Source of the DNA: Nitrospirae bacterium GWC2_56_14 | GTDB lineage: Bacteria; Nitrospirota; UBA9217 | Length of the DNA stretch: 13,246 bases | Assembly: GCA_001803705.1 (NCBI GenBank) | Contig: MHDY01000165.1 | Span: forward strand, 1-13,246 | Reading direction: 5' to 3' | Shown: piece after piece, positions 5,866 through 11,799 of the stretch | How positions within the stretch are numbered: the stretch's first letter is position 1 | Layout: each line of letters begins with the position of its first letter | The notes under the pieces: model-generated | The model's input: the letters and a program-made list of their open reading frames with translations, nothing else | Database searches by the model: none | What the model was told of the DNA's origin: nothing | Translations under genes and position numbers: made by a program

Positions 5866-6315
5866 GTGCAGAAGACAGACCTCACAACCAGGGCCGTTGC
5901 GGCTTTTATCGACCTCCTCATCCTCATGGGGCTGACAAGACTGCCTGATGTGATCGGTTTTCTTTCGGCATCGGGTTACCTGCTCGTCCGGGACGGCCTG
6001 CTGGAACGCCAAAGCATCGGAAAAAAACTGATCGGCCTGCGTGTCATATCGTCGGACGATCCTGAATTCGTTATCACCTACCGTGAATCGATCATCAGAA
6101 ACGTTCCGCTGGTCATTGCTTACATCCTCTTTCTCCTTCCCTATGCAGGCTGGATCCTCGGCCCCGCCGTTCTCGGCATCGAGTGCCTGACCGCGCTCGG
6201 CAATGAGCGGGGGATGCGCATCGGCGACATGCTGGCACGGACCTGTGTCGTCCCGACAGCGGCGTCAGCGCAGCAAAAAACCGAAACACCGCCCCACCAG
6301 CAACAGGGCGGGTAA
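5866..6315 (+). CDS. RDD-family membrane protein
   Basis: 149 residues with a GTG start, fixed by AGGAGG at 5856-5861, 4 nt upstream. The RDD family motif is seen at the N-terminus as R9-x-x-A-x-x-I-D16 (RAVAAFID), followed by a membrane segment to about residue 30. The SIGKKLIGLRVI segment (50-61) is the conserved cytoplasmic stretch after the first hairpin. R73 lies in YRESIIRN. Two more hydrophobic segments follow at about 79-93 and 96-110, and the last family Asp is D121 in RIGDMLARTCVV. The tail (131-149) is polar and Gln-rich. RDD proteins are small inner-membrane proteins, mostly of unknown function, some proposed to be ion/proton antiporters. It lies 98 bp before mreB on the same strand; whether it shares its transcript is not decided by the sequence. 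Confidence 0.85.
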   Translation: MQKTDLTTRAVAAFIDLLILMGLTRLPDVIGFLSASGYLLVRDGLLERQSIGKKLIGLRVISSDDPEFVITYRESIIRNVPLVIAYILFLLPYAGWILGPAVLGIECLTALGNERGMRIGDMLARTCVVPTAASAQQKTETPPHQQQGG

Positions 6316-6366
6316 CAGGGACGGCTCATGCACCTCCGGACCGACGTAGTGCGCAGGATGCCCTGC

Positions 6367-6378
6367 AGTATGCATACT
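6367..6378. promoter_or_regulatory. Palindrome AGTATGCATACT upstream of mreB
   Basis: A perfect 12-bp palindrome 35 bases before the mreB ATG, directly after a small hairpin GCAGG/CCTGC (6353-6366). I see no convincing sigma-70 boxes in the 98-bp RDD-mreB gap, so this is the only candidate control site there. It might be a repressor or activator site for the mre operon. Confidence 0.3.
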
Positions 6379-6413
6379 TATTGATCCCGTTCTGAAAGGA
6401 GCACTTTCCAACA

Positions 6414-7439
6414 ATGTTTATCAACACTATCATGGGCTGGTTCTCGAACGACATGGCCATCGACCTCGGCACGGCCAACACGCTGGTCTACGTGCGCGGC
6501 AGAGGCATTGTCTGCAACGAACCATCGGTGGTCGCCATTTCGGTAAAGACCGGCAAGGTCCTTGCCGTGGGCATGGAGGCCAAACGGATGCTGGGCCGCA
6601 CGCCCGGCGACGTCAAGACCATCCGGCCCATCAAGGACGGCGTGATCTCGGACTTCGACATCACCGGCGAGATGCTCCGGTACTTTATCCGCAAGGTGCA
6701 TAACCGCAAATCCTTTATGCGGCCGCGCATCGTCATCGGCGTGCCTTCGGGCATCACGCAGGTGGAGCAGCGCGCGGTCAAGGATGCCGCCCTCTCCTCC
6801 GGCGGACGGGAAGTGTACCTCATCGAAGAACCGGTGGCCGCGGCCATCGGCACGGGCCTGCCCATCTCGGAGCCCTCGGGCAACATGATCGTCGATGTGG
6901 GCGGCGGCACCACGGACATCGCCGTCATCTCCATGGACGGCGTGGTCTACTCGAAGGCCATCCGCGTGGGCGGCGACAAGATGGATGAAGCCATCATCAA
7001 CTACATCAAGCGCAAGTACAACCTGCTTATCGGCGAGATGATGTCGGAGTCCATCAAGATGGAGCTCGGCTCGGCGTACAAAACCGACAACGAGCGCCAC
7101 ACCATGGAGATCAAGGGCCGCGACCTCGTTTCGGGCATACCGAAGACCCTGATCCTGGACGACGATGAGGTGCGCGAGGCGCTGGCCGAACCGGTGAGCC
7201 AGATCATGAACGCCATCAAACAGGCGCTGGAGAACACGCCTCCCGAGCTGTCCGCCGACATCGTGGACAAGGGGATCGTGCTGGCCGGCGGCGGCGCGCT
7301 GCTCAAGGGGCTGGACGTCTACATCCGTGAAGAAACTTCGCTTCCGATCATAATCGCCGAAGATCCGCTCACCTGTGTTGCCATCGGTGCGGGCAAGGTG
7401 CTCGACGACCTCGATATTCTGAAAAAAGTAATGATGTAA
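6414..7439 (+). CDS. mreB: Rod-shape-determining actin homologue MreB
   Basis: 341 residues, normal length for MreB. The start at ATG 6414 gives MFINTIMGWFSND, a short amphipathic N-terminus like those that bind membrane. AAAGGAG (6395-6401) lies 12 nt upstream; ATG 6432 is a possible later start. The actin-fold nucleotide motifs are intact: phosphate-1 AIDLGTANTLVYV (about 15-27), phosphate-2 VDVGGGTTDIAVIS (about 160-173) and adenosine motif LAGGGALLKGLD (about 289-300). EEPVAAAIG is the conserved strand before phosphate-2. MreB forms ATP-dependent antiparallel filaments on the inner face of the membrane that steer the elongasome. It heads a tight run with mreC (13-bp gap), mreD, mrdA and rodA. 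Confidence 0.98.
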   Translation: MFINTIMGWFSNDMAIDLGTANTLVYVRGRGIVCNEPSVVAISVKTGKVLAVGMEAKRMLGRTPGDVKTIRPIKDGVISDFDITGEMLRYFIRKVHNRKSFMRPRIVIGVPSGITQVEQRAVKDAALSSGGREVYLIEEPVAAAIGTGLPISEPSGNMIVDVGGGTTDIAVISMDGVVYSKAIRVGGDKMDEAIINYIKRKYNLLIGEMMSESIKMELGSAYKTDNERHTMEIKGRDLVSGIPKTLILDDDEVREALAEPVSQIMNAIKQALENTPPELSADIVDKGIVLAGGGALLKGLDVYIREETSLPIIIAEDPLTCVAIGAGKVLDDLDILKKVMM

Positions 7440-7452
7440 GAGGAAGGCGACC

Positions 7453-8259
7453 ATGGCCGGGTTTATCAGAAAGAACAAGCGGTCCGTCGTCATTCTCATC
7501 CTTTTCGCGTTCCTGTTCTGGCTCGTTACCATCCAGGTCAAGAATGGGCGGTTCCCGTTCATGGAAAAACCCGTGCTTGCCGTGGCGGGGTTCTTCGAGC
7601 GGATCATCGCCGCACCCTTCCGGTTCCTGGGTTCTGTCGGGACCCGGTACGTTTACCTGGTGCGCACGGAGCGGGACAACGAACGCCTCAAGCAGGAGCT
7701 GGTCCGGTTGCAGATCGAGAATTCGGCTACGAACGAACTCCTCACCGAGAACGAACGATTGCGCGCCCTGCTCGACTTCAAGAAGCTGAACCCGCCCACA
7801 GCGATCACCGTGCAGATCATCGCCAAGGGCAACTCGCCCGCGTCAAACACGATCACCATCAACAAGGGTTCCGATGACGGGATCGAGAAGGACATGGCCG
7901 TGGTCGCCGAGGACGGCGTGGTCGGCAGGGTGCAAGCCGTGCTGCCCGGCACCGCGAAAGTCATCCTGCTCACCGACCCCGGAAACACCCTGGCCGTCCG
8001 CGTGCAGCGGAACCGCGAAGAGGGGCTCCTGGAAGGGAAACTGGGCCTATGCGCCCTGAAATACGTTTCCTTTTATGCCGACATCCAAGTGGGCGACCTG
8101 CTCGTCACCTCCGGCCTCGACGGTCTGTTCCCCAAGGGACTGCCGGTGGCGACCGTGCTTAACGTGACCAAGCACGAAGCCAGCGCGTTCCAGAAAGTGA
8201 CGGCACGGCCGATCGTCCGCTTTTCGCGCCTGGAAGAGGCGCTGGTACTCAGAAAATGA
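7453..8259 (+). CDS. mreC: Rod-shape-determining protein MreC
   Basis: 268 residues. ATG 7453 follows AGGAAGG (7441-7447), 13 bp after the mreB stop. It has a short basic cytoplasmic tail (RKNKR), one membrane helix at about 11-28, a periplasmic coiled coil at about 68-107 rich in Glu/Arg/Leu, then the beta-barrel domains. Family signatures are VILLTDPGNTLAVRVQRNRE (170-189) and GDLLVTSGLDGLFPKGLPV (214-232). MreC is the bitopic scaffold that binds and activates PBP2 and links it to MreB and MreD. The end overlaps mreD by 4 bases (ATGA), which suggests translational coupling. Confidence 0.96.
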   Translation: MAGFIRKNKRSVVILILFAFLFWLVTIQVKNGRFPFMEKPVLAVAGFFERIIAAPFRFLGSVGTRYVYLVRTERDNERLKQELVRLQIENSATNELLTENERLRALLDFKKLNPPTAITVQIIAKGNSPASNTITINKGSDDGIEKDMAVVAEDGVVGRVQAVLPGTAKVILLTDPGNTLAVRVQRNREEGLLEGKLGLCALKYVSFYADIQVGDLLVTSGLDGLFPKGLPVATVLNVTKHEASAFQKVTARPIVRFSRLEEALVLRK

Positions 8260-8768
8260 AACCTCGCTACTATCTTGTCATTTTCCTTTTGATCATTCCT
8301 GTTCAGGCAAGTCTGCTTTCGCCAATGTCGCTGGGAGACATCAAGCCGGATCTGGTCCTGGCCCTGCTCTTTATCATCGGCCTGCTGACCGGCCCCTGGG
8401 AGGCTGCGCTTGCCGGCATGGCGCTGGGGCTGCTGCAGGACGTAAGCGCAGCCAGCCTGATCGGGCTCACCGGCTTTACCCGCGGCCTCGTCGGCCTCGG
8501 TGCGGGGTTCCTGGGCCGCAGGATGTTCGACGTCACCAGCCCGTCGACCGTGCTTTTTTTAACTGCCTTCAGCCTTGCCGAAGGCATCTTCATCGCCATC
8601 CTGCTCCAGGTGTTCTACGGGTCCGTTCCCTTCTGGAACCTGCTGTTCACCCGCCTGCTCCCCCAGGCGCTCTATACCGGGCTGCTCGGGTATTTCCTGC
8701 TGCAGCCCCTCAGGAACCGGAAGATCATCCTCGCATTGAAGCGGCGCGACATCCAGAGGGAGCTGTAA
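8256..8768 (+). CDS. mreD: Rod-shape-determining membrane protein MreD
   Basis: 170 residues, very hydrophobic, with five or six predicted membrane segments (about 4-20, 29-45, 47-62, 67-88, 98-122, 130-150). The typical MreD core is present: PDLVLALLFIIGLLTGPWEA followed by a GMALGLLQDVSA segment ending in the conserved Q-D. The start ATG overlaps the mreC stop as ATGA and has no strong ribosome site of its own, so coupled translation is likely. The stop codon directly abuts the mrdA start. MreD is an inner-membrane elongasome component that works with MreC and modulates PBP2. Confidence 0.94.
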   Translation: MKPRYYLVIFLLIIPVQASLLSPMSLGDIKPDLVLALLFIIGLLTGPWEAALAGMALGLLQDVSAASLIGLTGFTRGLVGLGAGFLGRRMFDVTSPSTVLFLTAFSLAEGIFIAILLQVFYGSVPFWNLLFTRLLPQALYTGLLGYFLLQPLRNRKIILALKRRDIQREL

Positions 8769-10580
8769 ATGCAACTGCAAGACAACCCGGCCGACATCCA
8801 GCGCAGACTTCCCCTGCTGGCGGCCTTTGTCATCATCTTCACCGTGGTCCTCTTTGTCCGGCTGTGGTACCTCCAGGCGGTCAAGGGAGAGTACTATCTG
8901 GAACAGGCGGAAAGCAACCGCATCAGGCCGGTGAAACTCAGGCCTCCCCGCGGCATCATGTACGACCGCAAAGGGCGCCCCATCGTTGAGAACGCGCTCA
9001 CCTTCGACATCTCGCTCGTGCCCGAGGATGCGCCGGACCGTGACGCCGCGATCCGGAGCCTCGCGGACCGCCTCAAGATCAGACCCGAGGACATTCAGGC
9101 GGCGCTCGATGAAGCAGCGCCCATCCGGGGAAAGTATGAGCCGGTCAAGATCACTGAAGAAGCGGCCTGGGACCAGGTTGCTGTCGTCGAGTCGCACCAG
9201 GACGACCTGCCGGGCGCGCTTGTTGAACCGGAACACCGGCGCCATTACCCCTATGGAGGACTGGCATCACACCAGCTGGGTTATATCGGAAAAATGACCG
9301 GTTCGCAGCGCAAGAAGGACACGGGAGATATCGGACTGCTGACCGGCCAGGGCGGCCTCGAAAAGGTCTATGACAAGCTCCTGCGCGGCGTCGCGGGCAG
9401 GCGCATGATCCAGGTGAACGCAGCAGGCCGGAAGGTCAAGGACCTGGGCATCGAGGAGCCGCAGCCCGGGAACGACCTCTATCTTACGCTCGACCTCGAT
9501 GTGCAGCGGGCGGCCGAGGAGGCGCTGGGCGACCGTGCCGGCGCCGTCGTGGCCATGGATCCCAACTCCGGTGAGATCATCGCTCTTGCAAGCCACCCCA
9601 ACTATGATCCGAACCTCTTCCCGCGGGGCATCTCTCCCAAAGACTGGGTGAGGCTTGCGAACGATCCCGCCCATCCCCTTTACAACCGGGCGGTCCAGAG
9701 CGTCTACCCGCCGGGCTCGATCTTCAAGATCGTGGTGTCGTTGGCCGGGCTCCAGACCGGCGTTATCAAGCTTGACGACAAGGTCCATTGCAGCGGCTCT
9801 CTCAGGAGCGGCAGGCACACCTTCCGATGCTGGAAAAAGGGCGGACATGGATCGATCTCGTTCCATGACGCGCTTGTGGGGTCCTGCGATGTATATTTTT
9901 ACACCATGGGCGAGCGCATCGGGTATGACATCATCGCGCAATTCGCGGGGAACCTGGGTCTTGGCAAGCTGACCGGCATCAAACTTGCTGATGAGAAAGC
10001 GGGCAACATTCCGACCACGGCGTGGAAGAAACAGCGCACCGGCGAAGCGTGGTACCCGGGCGACACCTACATCAACTCCATCGGCCAGGGTTTTGTGCAG
10101 GTCAGCCCGATCCAGGCCTGCCAGATGATCGCCGCCATTGCCAACAACGGAAAATTTTATCAACCGACCCTGCTCCGGCAGTCGCGCAACCGGGAGACCG
10201 GGGTCGTGACGCCGGTGCTGCCCGAACAGACGCGCGCGTTCAAGATGGATCCCGCAGCCCTCGCCGAGATCAGACGGGCGCTGCTCGGCGTGACGACCGA
10301 ATCGAACGGAACGGCCCACGGCGCCGCGACCCCTTTCGCGACCGTGGCCGCTAAGACCGGCACGGCGCAGGTCATCGCCCAGAAGGTCGCCGGCACGAAG
10401 CTCTCGGCATCCACGCAGGACCACGCCTGGCTCGTGGCCTATGCGCCCGCGGACAATCCCCGGATCGCCGTTGCCGTGCTGGTCGAGCATGGAGGCCACG
10501 GCGGCGCGGCTGCCGCGCCGGTGGCCAGAAAAGTCATAGAGGAGTTCATGAAAAATGCTGGGACGACGGTCGCTCGCTAA
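8769..10580 (+). CDS. mrdA: Penicillin-binding protein 2 (elongasome DD-transpeptidase)
   Basis: 603 residues, usual length for class B PBP2. There is one N-terminal membrane helix at about 14-33, then the pedestal/dimerisation domain (LRPPRGIMYDRKGRPIVEN at 58-76) and the transpeptidase domain. Active-site motifs are SxxK at S317-K320 (PPGSIFK; Ile where Thr is common), S372-C-D374 as the SxN/SxD motif and K529-T-G. Near the active site C341, C354, H360 and C373 match in order and largely in spacing the Asp/Asp/His/Cys zinc site I recall in Acinetobacter PBP2, suggesting a CCHC-type zinc site here. It crosslinks new peptidoglycan with RodA during side-wall growth and is a beta-lactam target (mecillinam in Enterobacteria). 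The ATG begins right after the mreD stop. The 3' end overlaps rodA by 26 bases. Confidence 0.97.
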   Translation: MQLQDNPADIQRRLPLLAAFVIIFTVVLFVRLWYLQAVKGEYYLEQAESNRIRPVKLRPPRGIMYDRKGRPIVENALTFDISLVPEDAPDRDAAIRSLADRLKIRPEDIQAALDEAAPIRGKYEPVKITEEAAWDQVAVVESHQDDLPGALVEPEHRRHYPYGGLASHQLGYIGKMTGSQRKKDTGDIGLLTGQGGLEKVYDKLLRGVAGRRMIQVNAAGRKVKDLGIEEPQPGNDLYLTLDLDVQRAAEEALGDRAGAVVAMDPNSGEIIALASHPNYDPNLFPRGISPKDWVRLANDPAHPLYNRAVQSVYPPGSIFKIVVSLAGLQTGVIKLDDKVHCSGSLRSGRHTFRCWKKGGHGSISFHDALVGSCDVYFYTMGERIGYDIIAQFAGNLGLGKLTGIKLADEKAGNIPTTAWKKQRTGEAWYPGDTYINSIGQGFVQVSPIQACQMIAAIANNGKFYQPTLLRQSRNRETGVVTPVLPEQTRAFKMDPAALAEIRRALLGVTTESNGTAHGAATPFATVAAKTGTAQVIAQKVAGTKLSASTQDHAWLVAYAPADNPRIAVAVLVEHGGHGGAAAAPVARKVIEEFMKNAGTTVAR

Positions 10581-11685
10581 CCTTCCCTGGGGCCTGATCG
10601 GCCTCATCGCCCTGATTGCGCTCATCGGCCTCTCTGCCGTCTACAGCGCGACCTATACGGCCAAAGGCCCGTCCATGCTGTTCTACAAGCAGATGGTCTG
10701 GATCGCAGCAGGCATGGTCGTCATGTTCCTGATGATGCTGCCGGATTACCATACGGTGGGGCGTTACGCCTACATCCTCTATGCCGCATCGATCATCATG
10801 CTTCTCCTCGTCATGGTCATGGGAAAGACCGGCATGGGGGCCCAGCGGTGGCTCGCCATCGGCCCCTTTGCATTCCAACCTTCCGAGCTCGCCAAGCTGG
10901 CGCTCATGCTGGCCCTGGCGCGGTACTTTGCCGAAGACCCGCGTCGCGACGGGTATTCGCTGCAAGATCTCGCAATCCCGGGCGCCATGGTCCTGGTCCC
11001 GCTGCTCCTCGTCTTAAAGCAACCCGACCTCGGCACGGCCATGATGCTGCTGCTCACGTCTTCCCTCATGGTTATGATCGCCGGCGTCCATTTCCGCTCG
11101 GTCGTCACGATCGTCCTGATCGCCGCCGTGGTCGCCGCTTCGGTCTTCCTGGTGCCGCCGGTGCGGCATAAGGTCTGGGGCTCGCTCAAACCCTACCAGC
11201 AGAACCGGATCAAGGCCTTCATCAATCCCAGCTCAGACCCGCTGGGCAGCGGCTATCATGCGAACCAGTCGAAGATCGCCGTGGGCTCCGGCCAGATCAC
11301 GGGCAAGGGCTTCCGTCAGGGGACCCAGAGCCAGATGGCCTTCCTGCCCGAACGCCACACGGACTTTATCTTTGCCGTGATCTCCGAGGAGCACGGCTTT
11401 ATGGGTTCGGGCCTCATGATCATCCTTTACCTTATCCTGCTGCTCATCGGCGTTGACACTGCCCGGAACGCCAAGGACCGCATGGGCGCGTTGATGGCGG
11501 CCGGCGTCGTCTCCATGATCACGATCTACGTGTTCATCAACGTCGGCATGTCCGCCGGCATCGTGCCGGTGGTAGGCGTTCCGCTCCCGCTGGTAAGCTA
11601 CGGCGGCACCTCGGTCATCACCACCTTCCTCGCCCTCGGATTGCTCTTGAATATCCAGACCCGAAGGTTTATGCTGTTCTACTAA
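10555..11685 (+). CDS. rodA: SEDS peptidoglycan glycosyltransferase RodA
   Basis: 376 residues, about ten membrane segments, usual RodA size. ATG 10555 lies within the end of mrdA (26-base overlap) and has GAGGAG (10539-10544) 10 nt upstream. Conserved SEDS features are QRWL 97-100 with QPSELAK 108-114, KQPDLGTA 155-162, the LPERHTDFIFAVISEE loop and helix with D270, which corresponds to the Asp reported essential in RodA/FtsW glycosyltransferases, and GVPLPLVSYGGTS 341-353. RodA polymerises lipid II into glycan strands and pairs with PBP2, the product of the upstream gene. The context (mreBCD-mrdA) and size favour RodA over FtsW or SpoVE. A hairpin-forming repeat begins 3 bases after its stop and may limit transcription into the next gene. 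Confidence 0.97.
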   Translation: MLGRRSLANLPWGLIGLIALIALIGLSAVYSATYTAKGPSMLFYKQMVWIAAGMVVMFLMMLPDYHTVGRYAYILYAASIIMLLLVMVMGKTGMGAQRWLAIGPFAFQPSELAKLALMLALARYFAEDPRRDGYSLQDLAIPGAMVLVPLLLVLKQPDLGTAMMLLLTSSLMVMIAGVHFRSVVTIVLIAAVVAASVFLVPPVRHKVWGSLKPYQQNRIKAFINPSSDPLGSGYHANQSKIAVGSGQITGKGFRQGTQSQMAFLPERHTDFIFAVISEEHGFMGSGLMIILYLILLLIGVDTARNAKDRMGALMAAGVVSMITIYVFINVGMSAGIVPVVGVPLPLVSYGGTSVITTFLALGLLLNIQTRRFMLFY

Positions 11686-11690
11686 AATCA

Positions 11691-11714
11691 GGGTACAGGG
11701 GTCAGGGTACAGGG
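11691..11714 (+). other. G-quadruplex-capable motif, plus strand
   Basis: Four G-runs (11691-11693, 11698-11701, 11705-11707, 11712-11714) with loops of 4, 3 and 4 nt fit the G3+N1-7 rule. It lies in the left arm of the inverted repeat and would be present in the rodA transcript. Confidence 0.55.
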
Positions 11715-11757
11715 TTCAGGAACTGCTAAAACAGTACTTAACCCCGCCCCTACTGAA

Positions 11758-11787
11758 CCCTGACCCCTGTACCCTGAACCCTGCCCC
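11758..11787 (-). other. G-quadruplex-capable motif, minus strand
   Basis: Five C-runs on the plus strand (11758-11760, 11764-11767, 11772-11774, 11779-11781, 11784-11787) make a minus-strand motif with loops of 2 to 4 nt. It ends 3 bases before the ribosome site of the next gene. Confidence 0.55.
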
Positions 11788-11799
11788 TCAAGGAGTCCC

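Larger units (their letters stand above)
11689..11787. repeat. Heptamer-built inverted repeat between rodA and the radical SAM gene
   Basis: The left arm is four tandem heptamers of CAGGGTA/CAGGGGT/CAGGGTT type (11689-11716) plus a partial CAGG. The right arm carries four reverse-complement heptamers (11756-11783). A perfect 20-bp inverted repeat, CAGGGTACAGGGGTCAGGGT, pairs 11689-11708 with 11757-11776, loop 48 nt. It could form a long RNA stem acting as attenuator, processing site or mRNA stabiliser within the operon. There is no T-run after it, so it is not a classic terminator. No transposase or target duplication is seen. Confidence 0.75.

Noticed and set aside
6378..7607. 409-codon minus-strand open frame
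   Set aside because: It is antisense to mreB, which has full actin-family motifs. The translation has no domain and is rich in His, Asp and Arg as a shadow.
9267..10625. 452-codon minus-strand open frame
   Set aside because: It is antisense to mrdA and overlaps the start of rodA; no domain, no ribosome site, shadow composition.
11689..11787. CRISPR array or mobile element
   Set aside because: The units are contiguous 7-mers without spacers, and there is no transposase, terminal inverted repeat of an IS family or target-site duplication.
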